Source: Candidatus Sigynarchaeota archaeon (GTDB lineage: Archaea > Asgardarchaeota > Lokiarchaeia > Sigynarchaeales > Sigynarchaeaceae). Taken from it: a stretch of 22,703 bases of DNA. Position numbers and translations under genes: made by a program. The notes under the pieces are model-generated. The model ran no database searches, had not been told where the DNA came from, and saw only the letters and a program-made list of their open reading frames with translations. The stretch covers positions 1 through 22,703 of the forward strand of contig JAUQYW010000507.1 of assembly GCA_030587525.1 (NCBI GenBank). Reading direction: 5' to 3'. Positions 9,701 through 17,222 of this stretch are shown here, piece by piece (positions within the stretch are counted from its first letter, which is position 1; each line of letters opens with the position of its first letter).

Positions 9701-11835
9701 TAGTCATACATCACCGGCGTCAGCCCATCTGTGCCCAACTGCTGGATGTGGTGGTAGTACGGGAAATTGCGGGCTTGCACCCACGTTTGGTTCAACAGCA
9801 AGTTCATGCACATGTAATCCGATGTCGTGGCACCGCCACCGAGATAAAGCTTGGTGTTCACATTGATCGTGCTTGGCACCATGAATCCATTGAAGAATCC
9901 TTGTATGTGCCACAACGATCCGCCAATCTGTGGGATTTCCGGCGGCAGGTTCACGATCGGGTACGTGTTGTTCCGGATCTCGAACCGGTTAGGCAAGGCT
10001 ACGATGTCGTTTTGCTTGAAAAAGTCGAAGTTCATGACCAGCCCATCATTCGGGTTCGCATCGCCTGAGAACAAGCTTATGTAGTCCACGTCGATCTGCC
10101 GGAACCATTCCAAAGGCCATGTTGCCTTCAAACAACCGATCCGCTCCACGTACACCATCACCGGGCCATCGATCGTCGCCGCCTTGTCGTTGAACGCACC
10201 ACCATCGAGTACCAAGTTCGGCTGATATGGATTCAAGATCAATTGCCACGATCCGCCCCAGTAAACGTACATCGCGCTGTCCTTCCATGAGTAACCCGTG
10301 TAATCGCCGAATGTCGCAGGGGTGCCATCGATCCGCGTCCATCGGTTTCGGATCGCGATCGCTCCTGCCGTCGTTGACGTTGGGTAACTCGTCCCCGAAA
10401 AATCCCACCACCGCGGGTCCTTGTTATTATCGGCCGGATCTTTCCACCCGAGGTTCTGGGTTGTCGCCGGCGCCTCCCCATATGCCGGGTGCGTCGTCTG
10501 CTCCGGGTTCCCGTGGTGATATATCACCCCGACATGGGTGTTGTAATCATCATACGAGCGCTGTTGATACCCACCACCTGGATACGTCGTCAACTGGCCC
10601 GCGGCCAGACCGGGTGGACCAAGCTGGTACCAGGTTCCTTCAATCCTAGTTTTTAGAACTATCCCTTGCTGAACGGCACTGTATGGCGTGTTGCCTCCAA
10701 GTTCAATCGATCCGTCAGCCCAGATGAACTCTTTGGGAAATTCTTGCAGCATATCTGTTTGCATCATGCCCGGCAACGTGATCTTCAAATCGGTAAACTG
10801 GAATGCGTTTGTCGGGTTCATCTTCATGTCGTATGTCGTGCTCGTTATTTGATAATTGTTTGGATCCCATGATACTTGGTCTGTCTCGCCTGGTGCGATG
10901 AACGACAATTCCCGGTAATAATCATTCGATATCTGGTTTGCCGGGGTCGGTGCCGTGGCATACGTGCTCGGGTTGAAATATATGTACATCCAAGTTTGCC
11001 CCCCATCCACGGGATCGACGATCGCTACTTCCCATCTGTGGTTCCAGAGATCTTGCCGATACCACAAGCTCGTTTCAACCTTGCGGCCATTCTTCGCGAT
11101 GAAGACTATCTCGTCGTCGTAATCGACCGCTCCGCGAACCTGGCTCGTCGTCGCCGGCGTCGCCCACGCTTGTAACGCTATCGTCTGGTGGAACTCCGGC
11201 CAGTTGTTCATCATGTTCGCGTTGCCCTCGTACGGCAACAAGCCTCCCTGCACGCCGCCCTTGTTCGCATTCGGCGCATCGGGCCAGAAGTAATTCTTCA
11301 GGTCCGGGTAAAACCTCGACGGCACATAGCCGAGACCCCATCGCATGTTCTCCAGGATGTGGTTCCGCCGCTCGCCCGCCGTGAACGCACCTTGACGATT
11401 CGGGTTCATGTATTCCTCACTTCCATCGAGGATCCAGCGGTACCCTTTTTCGTTGATCTGGAACGAGGTCTCGTGCCACTGGTTATCAACACCATAATAC
11501 ACAACCCGCATCTGATCCACGTGCAGGCCCCACAAGGACGTGTTTCCCCGTCCCGCCGGGTCGAACATTGCTAAGACGTCTTGCGTTTTTGTCGACAATG
11601 TCACGGTATAGCCATCCCGCGTCATGTTGGGGTTCGATCCGGAAGGTAAATATTCTGGAAACGTCGTCGGATAATCCGGCAAGATATCCGTCGAGGGACC
11701 CTTGATTTGACTATTGGTAATAGCGAACATCGTTATGATGCTACCAACACCGAGCACCAACAGCAACAATGGGGCTTTATATTCATTTAGTTTCAATAAC
11801 GAAGTTGAACCATGTGATTTCTTTTTGCTAGTCAT
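3742..11835 (-). CDS. Giant membrane-anchored surface protein with thrombospondin-3 type repeats (2,697 aa)
   Basis: Domain order, with residues counted from the ATG at 11835: hydrophobic N-terminal helix (about 20-42); large ectodomain shared with the left paralogue (about 45-1050); three FN3-like beta domains (about 1055-1380); a CARDB-like domain (about 1385-1500); a PKD domain with WEWIFGDG (about 1506-1587); about 38 DxDxDGxxD repeats (1591-2470); a transmembrane helix (2473-2492); and a ~205-residue charged helical tail. The layout implies an extracellular calcium-stiffened stalk with a cytoplasmic tail. The frame is open up to 11898, but 11835 is preferred: GGTG lies 7 bases upstream, it aligns exactly with the paralogue's MTKKK start, and the TATA box at 11911-11920 would place transcription start near or after 11898. 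Function as S-layer component, adhesin or cell-cell contact protein is inference from architecture. Many N-x-T sequons suggest heavy N-glycosylation. A nearby membrane protein that may be a glycosyltransferase faces away from it. Confidence 0.92.
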   Translation of the reverse strand: MTSKKKSHGSTSLLKLNEYKAPLLLLVLGVGSIITMFAITNSQIKGPSTDILPDYPTTFPEYLPSGSNPNMTRDGYTVTLSTKTQDVLAMFDPAGRGNTSLWGLHVDQMRVVYYGVDNQWHETSFQINEKGYRWILDGSEEYMNPNRQGAFTAGERRNHILENMRWGLGYVPSRFYPDLKNYFWPDAPNANKGGVQGGLLPYEGNANMMNNWPEFHQTIALQAWATPATTSQVRGAVDYDDEIVFIAKNGRKVETSLWYRQDLWNHRWEVAIVDPVDGGQTWMYIYFNPSTYATAPTPANQISNDYYRELSFIAPGETDQVSWDPNNYQITSTTYDMKMNPTNAFQFTDLKITLPGMMQTDMLQEFPKEFIWADGSIELGGNTPYSAVQQGIVLKTRIEGTWYQLGPPGLAAGQLTTYPGGGYQQRSYDDYNTHVGVIYHHGNPEQTTHPAYGEAPATTQNLGWKDPADNNKDPRWWDFSGTSYPTSTTAGAIAIRNRWTRIDGTPATFGDYTGYSWKDSAMYVYWGGSWQLILNPYQPNLVLDGGAFNDKAATIDGPVMVYVERIGCLKATWPLEWFRQIDVDYISLFSGDANPNDGLVMNFDFFKQNDIVALPNRFEIRNNTYPIVNLPPEIPQIGGSLWHIQGFFNGFMVPSTINVNTKLYLGGGATTSDYMCMNLLLNQTWVQARNFPYYHHIQQLGTDGLTPVMYDYGMWNWSTSVTLAPVGHWPKTLTYNSNEADDLATGYTPQSTQDAFTGDYHPWWDSSGTTIQYREQWQGTPSWRTEVRAHGESVNVAYQMIPTVPRQIAGRNVMPDWAILSVPNAGDVWVYMPVREIHELKSDVSGTFQPDVGIADDSALFFKDSGAEEPVKEFGLFARRLTNGGSVIPFDMVLVFGNMGITSPADANMKGKREWVRNRIKLDSLFFVTYQSLEHPIVERFGPVPSSKLFYRAGDDVFLELITNWATSLNTSQISFDGINYTSLSSITRTDAGSGMYRYAFSFRWISGSDGDNVGPSLGTRHDYYWVHVQIGSQMVTCGLFLDNTPPSAAQFSLPATTSSPVVLLDWSASRGVDNSDGTFPYPDNSGIAEYIVNRNGMDIAWIPRGTSFTYIDDNGGNGFSDGTMLYYRLKTVDRAGNAAIYPAAGNIVTMIDKPFDPIGRWNSTGIVRAANRNYQLGWNQYPHAASITSFTILRSTSITGGYAQIPGMPLGDVTSFTTTDFASTTDDTYYYILRSSDGTNTADSAPVTVIHDRASPMSPAINWPYGSTYAPTSMSIPIDCTGSSQAVDPGFIGNGDPANIGSGISHYLIYRRVNTGMGWTPVFELRGNVSASLMASNVFYDNDPYMADGYQYSYKVRAVDYASNWADSPVINFTYICTGPPPPSLQIQYVQASTSRVAIGESFTVSVQVANVGGTAATINAVNLTMILGGMNVLSQYAIGSPSPALPTSLSPGNATMVSFSVQPLVSACLGNVLIFANCTWNGGNFTEFDGPPAEVLVVSSGMHADFQHVPEIAMINQTINFTDTSFTLGQNITSWEWIFGDGSPPVLTPSASHAYGAAGQFNMWLSIVVNYNMQLTHNETIIVLNQSADDDADGLTNEWELQNGLDPLSNDTDADGLIDGLEVLTYNTNATCNDTDADGLLDGLEVLTYHTNATCNDTDADGLLDYAEVFTYNTNPCSNDTDADDLLDIDELFVYMTNATCNDTDDDLLLDGLEILTYHTNATCSDTDADSLPDGLEILTYHTNATCNDTDADSLLDGMEVFAYNTNPCANDSDADNLLDADELFVYMTNATCNDTDGDNLLDADELFVYMTNATCNDTDADGLLDGNELFVYLTNATCNDTDADGLLDGLEVLTYYSNATCNDTDGDGLLDGPEVFTHFTNPCSNDTDADGLLDGNEIFVYLTNATCNDTDADGLADGLEILTYHTNATCSDTDADSLPDGLEILTYHTNATCNDTDADSLPDGLEIFTYHTNATCNDTDADSLLDGMEVLVFNTNPCANDSDTDGLLDADELFVYMTNATCNDTDADSLLDADELFIYMTNATCNDTDADGLTDGLEILIYYTNATCNDTDDDGLLDGAEVFTHHTDPCLNDTDGDGLRDGDEIMFYTTNPTLNDTDNDGLLDGFEVHVVGSNPLNADTDGDGLTDGLEVLTYHTDAMRVDTDSDSLTDGFEVYICHTNPCSNDTDADTLLDGDEVNTYHTDPCLNDTDADDLLDADELFVYMTNATCNDTDADGLSDGLEIRTYHTNATCNDTDADGLLDGNEIFIYQTNVTCNDTDGDGLLDGSEVFTHHTNPCSNDTDTDGLADGLEITLIGSNPLLADTDGDGLADGDEYLVHHTNPLAADTDADGMPDKWELDSGLDPLINDADSDADMDELINVQEYLAGADPWNPDTDGDGMPDGWEHAHGLAVCIDDSQNDPDQDGLTNIDEFHRGCDPKNPDTDGDAFFDGTEVLWNTNPLDPNSTPLSYILIVIGAITILAAAGVVTTSRKGIKKGDRLHGTMLALVSRLEAMLKTGNVLGAFPVAKEIDDCFGQLSALPAIVSLQSRFRSLKPVISRHFDTLLMKARTDAIEIAQAISLKVNEGDIVGAMKLVAMIKDLLVAVHWLGGSVDDIEGRLKPDLDWVRWARENKMDQLAKELEEIKADQGLDRTARLIRISKLQRDAAKAGIVDNTKAGTTEDAQKGLKNQKPHT
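4427..7065 (-). repeat. Coding tandem array of ~69-bp thrombospondin-3 type repeats
   Basis: About 38 units encode mostly 23-residue repeats of the pattern DTDADGLLDGLEV...TNATCN. The Asp positions match the calcium-binding DxDxDGxxD motif of thrombospondin type 3 repeats. Nineteen units carry an NATC/NVTC Cys and eight an NPC/DPC Cys. The first and last few units are degenerate and lack the Cys. A block of units 6-9 resembles units 15-19, about 620 bases away, showing higher-order duplication inside the array. Confidence 0.93.
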
Positions 11836-11910
11836 GTTGCTACACCGTTTTTTTGGGCATTCGGTAACGTGGGATGCACTCCGTATGAGAACGCGCATTC
11901 TCAGATTGTT

Positions 11911-11971
11911 CTTAATATACCTAATGTGTATACAAAGATGGGATACATTGTTAAGGGTGTCTTTACCAAAT
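11911..11971 (-). promoter_or_regulatory. Promoter and conserved upstream box of the right giant gene
   Basis: On the minus strand GTATATTAAG at 11920-11911 is a TATA-like box about 80 bases before the ATG at 11835, the same distance as in the paralogue. The box ATTTGGTAAAG...TTAACAATG lies at 11971-11946, upstream of the TATA. A second TATA-like TTTGTATAC (11937-11929) is also present. Confidence 0.5.
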
Positions 11972-12059
11972 CATGTCACTTTATTGGAATCAAGTAAGAG
12001 ACTAAAAAATCGAAAATCGTATTAAATTGCACGGAAATCATAGTTGGCAGGTATCTTTG

Positions 12060-13469
12060 ATGGCTTTCCTTCAAGATTTAAAAACTATCTTGAAAATGCA
12101 TAAGAAGTTCTATATTGTTTATACAAACATTTTTATTGGTATTCTTATCACGTATGCTTGTTTTGCACCATCATTTTTGTCGATGTTAGGTTCGGATTCA
12201 GCAGAAATCGCGTTTTCAGTGATCGGACACGCGCTGACATATTCAACATTTATCTTTTTATATCCGCTCATAGGAAATACCCCCGGAATAAAAAACCCGA
12301 AGCGATTTCTCGTGCTAGCATTTTGCATCAAATTCGAGATAACCGTTATTATGGACTTATGCGGATTTTTCCCGGGATACAATAATTTCATCGAGGATTA
12401 TGAATATGGCAAAACATACTTCACCGTGGTAATTTTAAACATGCCTGGCGTGGGAAGCACTTTTTATTATCCACCCGCATGTTCTCTGTTCTGGGCATTT
12501 TTATACCTGGTGAATCCGTGGCGGAGCACGCTTGTGTTCAGGATGGAGATGATGATTTTCGACTTAGCTATAGCCTGGATGATATTGAAAATATCGCAAC
12601 TAAAAGAATTGAACCTACCCAGCAACGCGATTACATCTGCGTTGATTTTATACACATTTTCAGCCATCCAGCTATACGTGCTCCTGTTTTATCAAAAACC
12701 AGACTATTTCGAGGTATTTCTCACGTTGATTGGGGTGTATTATACAATCAAGAAACGATGGATGATTTCCGCGTTCGTGTTAATGTTTTGCGGATTTTAC
12801 AAGATATACACGTTTCTCTGGATTGCCGGCATGATTTTGTTTTTTATTAAAAAGAAAGATTGGAAATCGTTTAGATCATTTATTCTGTCCACGCTAGTTT
12901 CTGGATTTTGTTACGTTGCTATTTTTTACTTAATCGAGGGTTTTTTCTTTTTCGAAAACTTGTTGCGATTTGGCTGGCACTTCACAATCTGGGAGGCAGC
13001 CTTCAATTTGAATTGGAGTTATTACTTGAAATATCTCAATGTGCCGTTCATCAATTTTTTACCCCCAATCCTGATCCTCGTCGTCCTTTTTTTCTACGTG
13101 TTTAAAAAAGTGCAAACAATCGACCTTACCTTCTTCATTAACAGCACGGTTATCACTTTGATCTTTTACCCTTCGATCAATTTAAATTACATGATCTGGC
13201 TTGTTCCATTTATCGGCTTGAATTTCGTTTCGCACGCTGATCAATACCGAAAAGGCCTCCTCTCTCTCGACATCGTTCACGGGAATATGGATATGCATAT
13301 ATTCGCGTGGGTAATATTGTTGGGATACGCTTCCGATATAGATGTAAAAAGTTTTAGCGGGGAACCTGTTATACTTGTGATCTTGTTGCTCCGGGCCATG
13401 ATGATCGTTCCGCTCCTCGTTGGATTGTATTTTTTTCTCGGGCTCCCAAGAAATAAGAAAAAAATATAA
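12060..13469 (+). CDS. Polytopic membrane protein, possible GT-C fold glycosyltransferase
   Basis: This 469-aa protein has roughly ten or more hydrophobic helices. Residues about 103-139 form a predicted extracytoplasmic loop with an acidic IEDYEYGKTYF segment followed by YYPP. An acidic loop residue plus a Y-P-P motif is typical of GT-C enzymes that use lipid-linked sugars (GT87/PMT-like families), but three helices precede this loop rather than the usual one, so the assignment is tentative. The ATG at 12060 is chosen over an upstream in-frame TTG at 12027 because AGGT lies 7 bases before it. The gene is visibly AT-richer than its neighbours, partly because of hydrophobic codons. It is divergent from the giant sequon-rich surface protein, so a role in its glycosylation is possible (inference). 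An unrelated integral membrane protein is the alternative. Confidence 0.7.
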   Translation: MAFLQDLKTILKMHKKFYIVYTNIFIGILITYACFAPSFLSMLGSDSAEIAFSVIGHALTYSTFIFLYPLIGNTPGIKNPKRFLVLAFCIKFEITVIMDLCGFFPGYNNFIEDYEYGKTYFTVVILNMPGVGSTFYYPPACSLFWAFLYLVNPWRSTLVFRMEMMIFDLAIAWMILKISQLKELNLPSNAITSALILYTFSAIQLYVLLFYQKPDYFEVFLTLIGVYYTIKKRWMISAFVLMFCGFYKIYTFLWIAGMILFFIKKKDWKSFRSFILSTLVSGFCYVAIFYLIEGFFFFENLLRFGWHFTIWEAAFNLNWSYYLKYLNVPFINFLPPILILVVLFFYVFKKVQTIDLTFFINSTVITLIFYPSINLNYMIWLVPFIGLNFVSHADQYRKGLLSLDIVHGNMDMHIFAWVILLGYASDIDVKSFSGEPVILVILLLRAMMIVPLLVGLYFFLGLPRNKKKI

Positions 13470-13521
13470 AATCGATGTAATAAGAGAGATTCAGACAATT
13501 CTGTGACATAATCGAGAATTC

Positions 13522-13531
13522 TTATATATTT
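13522..13531 (+). promoter_or_regulatory. TATA box of the zinc-ribbon gene, probable leaderless transcript
   Basis: TTATATATTT at 13522-13531 is a near-ideal archaeal TATA box centred about 25 bases before the ATG at 13551, so transcription would begin at or next to the start codon. Just upstream, AATTCT (13497-13502) and AGAATT (13515-13520) form an inverted repeat that could be an operator. Confidence 0.6.
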
Positions 13532-13550
13532 TCGATTGTCACGGATCATC

Positions 13551-14039
13551 ATGGCATTCTTCCCCGGCGCGAAAAAAGTACCACCTTACTTTTTTTGTTG
13601 CCTTCCCATACCGTTTGTGTTTATCACAATATTCTTCCTCATTTTAATGCCGGATGAGCCATTCATCCCGGCGTTCATGGGTGGTTTCTCGGCCCTCGCT
13701 GCGGGAATGGCGATCGTGATGGTCGTCTGCATGCGGAAAAAACAGCAACAAGAGGCAGCGATGCCTCACATACAGCCGGGATCGCAATTCATGCAAGGCC
13801 AGCAGCCACCATATCCTCCCCAGATGCAACCGGTCTATCCTCCCCAGATGCAACCATTCTATCCTCCCCAACCGCAGCCATCATATCCTTTACCCGGTGC
13901 TTATCCCCCGTCACAATTCAAGCCTGTAGTGGCAGCACAACCCGCACCGGCACCCCGTTATTGCGAGCATTGTGGTACGCAATTGCAGCCCGGCGCCCGT
14001 GTATGCCAAAACTGCGGGTCCGAGTTCAGGGAACGATGA
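13551..14039 (+). CDS. Small membrane protein with Pro/Gln/Tyr-rich linker and C-terminal zinc ribbon
   Basis: This 162-aa protein has two hydrophobic helices (about residues 13-33 and 39-62), a Lys/Gln-rich stretch, a low-complexity linker with repeated YPPQMQP units (about 80-125), and a zinc ribbon with C138xxC141 and C152xxC155. The ribbon resembles the short zinc_ribbon/DZANK-type domains that end many archaeal membrane proteins. Both hydrophobic helices lie at the N-terminus, so linker and ribbon are probably cytoplasmic and may bind a protein or nucleic-acid partner (inference). The ATG at 13551 fits the TATA box; an in-frame TTG at 13536 is less likely. The gene ends 7 bases from the convergent URO-D-family gene. 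Confidence 0.82.
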   Translation: MAFFPGAKKVPPYFFCCLPIPFVFITIFFLILMPDEPFIPAFMGGFSALAAGMAIVMVVCMRKKQQQEAAMPHIQPGSQFMQGQQPPYPPQMQPVYPPQMQPFYPPQPQPSYPLPGAYPPSQFKPVVAAQPAPAPRYCEHCGTQLQPGARVCQNCGSEFRER

Positions 14040-14046
14040 TGTCCCT

Positions 14047-15657
14047 TTATCTTCTAAAATAGCCAGCGTCCTTGATCGCGCGCTTTGCAGCGTAATAATT
14101 TGCCACGGGGACGTTCACGGGTGTCTCGCACCCCGTGGCAACGATGAACCCGCCGTCCTTCCCGCATGTCTCGATCAAGCTTTTGGTGTGCTTGTACACG
14201 ACCTCGGGCCCGGCGCCCGTCGTGATCGCCGGTTGGAGGTTGCCCATCAAGCAGAAATGGTCGCCGACGATCTCCCTGACCTTCGCGAGGTTTCCCTGGT
14301 CAAGGTGGAAGAAACCGGAATGCTTCGGTAGTTCGAGGAAATACGCCATATTACCCGTCCAATCGTTGTCCAGGTGAGCGCAGACCTTGTAACCGGCCTT
14401 CAGGATCTTTTCCCACGTCCGCTTCATGCTCGGCCAAAAGATTTGCTCGAACATCTTTGGTGAAATCCACGATGACGAGCCACGCGAGTTGCCGATAAGA
14501 ACATACTTGGCTTTGGTCAATTTAGCAATCGCGAGGCCGAGATCGGTGAGGCCAGGTTCCAGGAACTCGAAGACCTCGATTATACTTTGAGGGCATTTCT
14601 TCATGTCCTTTATGAACGGCACGAAACCACGAGCCATGGGGATGATGTCCCACAACGAGCATATCGAGCCGGCGTATGATTCGAAGAGATTCGTGAAGGG
14701 CTTCGTGAAATATTTCGACAAGGCCAGGCTTGCTTTAAGCACTTCACGGACACTAATAAGGATCCAGTTCAGCACGCTCGTGGAAATGGCTTTTGCCGAT
14801 CCCGACAAGCCCCAATCGTATATCTGCTCGTATGAAGGAAGCAACTCTTTTTCGAGGAATTGCTCGTACAAGGTATCTGTTGGCGGGGCAAAGTCGAAGT
14901 AAAACGCGCTGTGCGACTCCATGAATGGCGAAGCAAACGTTGGCAACGAAATTGATGGCAAGAAATCGAGCCCCCCAAGCCGTATCCACGTGTTGATGGC
15001 TGTCTTTGCCACCATGCTGCCCGGGCCGAATTTGTTCTGCCACAGACCCCCGATATCGTGCGATACCTGGGTGCCCATGAAGCTCATGGCTTGATCGAGC
15101 ATAAAGCCGACGCCGACCCGGTCCACGTCCTTGAAATTAACGAGATTGTTGATGCGGTCCTTCGGTGTCATTGTATCATCGGGGAGTATCTTGACCGTGT
15201 GATCTGTCGCAGGATCGAATTTCACCTTGAAATTCGGGCAAATTTCATCCCGCAATTGCTTCCAACCTTTCCAGACCGGCGGAATGTCCTGCTTCACGCG
15301 GGACCACGTAATTTCGGGCACGCCTGCCTCGCGACTGCGCTTCCAGCCGTCGAGGTTCGTGCGGAACACCGGACACAGGAGATGTGCCAGCGCTGACCGT
15401 TTCGTGGCTATGCCTTGCCTGCCAAACAAGCACTTCCGCAATTCCGTCGTGACGCCTGCCTTCTGATCCAGGCGATACCCAGCGATGTCGAGCACCTCAT
15501 GAAGCGCCTTGCACGCAGCCGTGCTCTTGAATTTTGACAGCACGGCAATATAACGGTCCTTGGTCAATGCTTTGATGAGGGGGTTAAACATACCATCGAT
15601 GACGGGGTTTCGGGCAGACTTCAAGAAAGCGATCGTCGGGCTGATCTGCATTGCCAT
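14047..15657 (-). CDS. Uroporphyrinogen decarboxylase (URO-D) family protein, probable corrinoid-dependent methyltransferase homologue
   Basis: This 536-aa protein ends in a URO-D-like barrel. Visible marks are CAHLDND (H428), a conserved glycine-rich GNLQPA segment, and GCETP near the C-terminus (C510). In the MtaA/CmuA branch of the family, His and Cys at such positions bind zinc and methyl transfer runs through a corrinoid protein. It is longer than classic HemE or MtaA (about 340-370 aa), with about 180 extra N-terminal residues, so a haem-synthesis role is unlikely. The substrate is unknown. The start is ATG 15657 (next ATG at 15651; a TTG at 15666 is possible). A T-rich TATA-like box at 15681-15690 would make the transcript nearly leaderless. 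It is divergent from a sugar-type transporter, with a palindrome between them, suggesting co-regulation and perhaps uptake of its substrate (inference). Confidence 0.8.
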   Translation of the reverse strand: MAMQISPTIAFLKSARNPVIDGMFNPLIKALTKDRYIAVLSKFKSTAACKALHEVLDIAGYRLDQKAGVTTELRKCLFGRQGIATKRSALAHLLCPVFRTNLDGWKRSREAGVPEITWSRVKQDIPPVWKGWKQLRDEICPNFKVKFDPATDHTVKILPDDTMTPKDRINNLVNFKDVDRVGVGFMLDQAMSFMGTQVSHDIGGLWQNKFGPGSMVAKTAINTWIRLGGLDFLPSISLPTFASPFMESHSAFYFDFAPPTDTLYEQFLEKELLPSYEQIYDWGLSGSAKAISTSVLNWILISVREVLKASLALSKYFTKPFTNLFESYAGSICSLWDIIPMARGFVPFIKDMKKCPQSIIEVFEFLEPGLTDLGLAIAKLTKAKYVLIGNSRGSSSWISPKMFEQIFWPSMKRTWEKILKAGYKVCAHLDNDWTGNMAYFLELPKHSGFFHLDQGNLAKVREIVGDHFCLMGNLQPAITTGAGPEVVYKHTKSLIETCGKDGGFIVATGCETPVNVPVANYYAAKRAIKDAGYFRR

Positions 15658-15680
15658 CAGTTTCAAACACGACGTGGATG

Positions 15681-15722
15681 TTTAAAAAAATCGCGACCCC
15701 CCTCGCGATGGAATTTACAAAA
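15681..15722. promoter_or_regulatory. Divergent promoter region with perfect palindrome (candidate operator)
   Basis: ATCGCGA (15690-15696) and TCGCGAT (15703-15709) form a perfect inverted repeat with a CCCCCC spacer. It sits between a minus-strand TATA-like TTTTTTTAAA (15690-15681, for the URO-D gene) and a plus-strand AATTTACAAA (15712-15721, for the transporter). Its placement against both core promoters suits a dimeric regulator controlling both genes. It could also fold as an RNA hairpin, but no T-run follows in the direction of either gene. Confidence 0.55.
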
Positions 15723-15746
15723 GGGGGAAAAACGATCTGACTACGA

Positions 15747-17174
15747 GTGAAGCTGATCATGAAGGAACAAGACTTCGAGGAACACTTGCCCGTGAAATAC
15801 AAGCTAGGCTATTCTAGCGCAAGGCTTGGCAATGATATCATGTCTGGCATTGGCTTTGCAGCATTGACATTTTTTTACAACGACGTGTTGGACCTAAGAG
15901 CGGATCTTGCAGGCTGGGCTTGGATGATTTTCGCTATCTGGAATGCACTTAATGATCCACTTTTTGGCATCATCGAGGACAAGACGCGGACGTCGATCGG
16001 ACGTAGGATCCCATATCTCCGGTATGGGTCTCCCTTGTACGTGCTCGTTTTTCTGCTGTGCTGGTTCCCCCTCACCGACAACACGAACCAGATCGGATTG
16101 TTTTTTAATTTCTTGCTAGTGCTTTTCGCGCTCGACACCATGTTCACGATCACGGGACTGATCACCTACTCATTGCCCGCGGAGATGACGCTGACGCAAA
16201 AGGCAAGGGCGAACATTATCATGTGGGGAACCCTGTTCGGGGTCGTCGGTACCATCATCTCCTACGTGTTGCCCGTGTTCTTGCTCACGGAAAGCTCTCC
16301 AGGCGCCGTGAGTGCGTTATTCCAGCCAATGATGTTCATTATCTCAATCGCTTGCGGGGTTATGATCTTCGTCGGTAGTTTTTTCATTAAGGAGAACGAT
16401 TACACGCGGCGGGAAGAGCCCCTTGGATTCTTGCAGAGCGTCGTCGAAACGGCCAAGAACAAGCCGTTTCTCATCTTCGAGGTATCGAAAGTGTGCATGA
16501 CCATTATGTCGACGACCATCACGACGAGCCTTACGTATTACGTGAAATACGTGCTCGAGTTGGGCGGTGGCATCATGAGTGCGCTCCCGATAGGAAGCGT
16601 GTTCCTCGTCGCCGTGGTGTTCGTCATCATCTACAATGTCTTGATCCCCCGCCGTGGTGCCAAAAAGATTCTCATTTTCGGCCTCATCTGGGCCGGCGGG
16701 GCATTCATCCTCCTGTTCTTCACCGGCATGAACCTGGTGACCGCCATCGTGAGTTTCTGCATCCTCGGGGTCGGGTTCTCGGCAACCTTGATCGCGGCCC
16801 CGGTCCTCTTTTCGGACACGATTGACCACGACGAGATCCGGACGGGGAAACGCAGGGAAACCACGTATTCTGGCATGGAAGCGCTTATCACGAAGCCCGC
16901 GATATCCGTGGCGAATTGGCTTTTCCTCCTCGTCATCAATGCTTTTGGATATTCCTCGACAACGACCGTTCCCGCGCCTATCGAGGTCAAGACCGGCATT
17001 CTCTTCGCGATCTGCATCGTCTCGGCGATCTTCGTGCTCATCGCAGCAGCGGTCCTTTGCTTTTACCCCCTCGATGGTCCGAATTGGAAGGAACAGAAAC
17101 AAAAGTTGCAGATCATCCACGATCAAAAGGAACGGGAATTCCTCGCTTCCATCGGCAAGGATCTAAAACGCTGA
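15747..17174 (+). CDS. GPH-family (MelB-like, MFS_2) cation:sugar symporter
   Basis: This 475-aa protein has about twelve hydrophobic segments. The signature of glycoside-pentoside-hexuronide transporters is clear between helices 2 and 3: WNALNDPLFGIIEDKT followed by GRRIPYLRYG (residues about 65-94). MelB-type proteins couple sugar entry to Na+ or H+; the substrate here cannot be read from sequence. The start is either GTG at 15747 or ATG at 15759; the latter has AGTGA 8 bases upstream, so four N-terminal residues are uncertain. It is divergent from the URO-D-family gene and is followed by two T-runs before the convergent hydrolase gene. Confidence 0.88.
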   Translation: MKLIMKEQDFEEHLPVKYKLGYSSARLGNDIMSGIGFAALTFFYNDVLDLRADLAGWAWMIFAIWNALNDPLFGIIEDKTRTSIGRRIPYLRYGSPLYVLVFLLCWFPLTDNTNQIGLFFNFLLVLFALDTMFTITGLITYSLPAEMTLTQKARANIIMWGTLFGVVGTIISYVLPVFLLTESSPGAVSALFQPMMFIISIACGVMIFVGSFFIKENDYTRREEPLGFLQSVVETAKNKPFLIFEVSKVCMTIMSTTITTSLTYYVKYVLELGGGIMSALPIGSVFLVAVVFVIIYNVLIPRRGAKKILIFGLIWAGGAFILLFFTGMNLVTAIVSFCILGVGFSATLIAAPVLFSDTIDHDEIRTGKRRETTYSGMEALITKPAISVANWLFLLVINAFGYSSTTTVPAPIEVKTGILFAICIVSAIFVLIAAAVLCFYPLDGPNWKEQKQKLQIIHDQKEREFLASIGKDLKR

Positions 17175-17192
17175 ACCGGTTTCTTACCAACC

Positions 17193-17208
17193 TTTTTTAT
17201 TCTTTTTT
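17193..17208 (+). terminator. Double T-run terminator of the transporter gene
   Basis: T6 at 17193-17198 and T6 at 17203-17208 lie 19 bases after the transporter stop codon, in the 48-base gap before the convergent hydrolase gene. This is a typical archaeal oligo-T stop signal. Confidence 0.6.
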
Positions 17209-17222
17209 CACCAGGCAAGATT

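Noticed and set aside
8752..10068. Long plus-strand open frame of 438 codons
   Set aside because: It lies wholly antisense to the giant surface gene, is Arg/His-rich as expected for a mirrored frame, has no ribosome site, and an equivalent shadow appears in pieces opposite the paralogue.
16344..17126. Minus-strand frame of 260 codons inside the transporter gene
   Set aside because: Its composition is extremely charged (Asp/Arg/His) with no domain; the opposite strand clearly encodes a GPH transporter.
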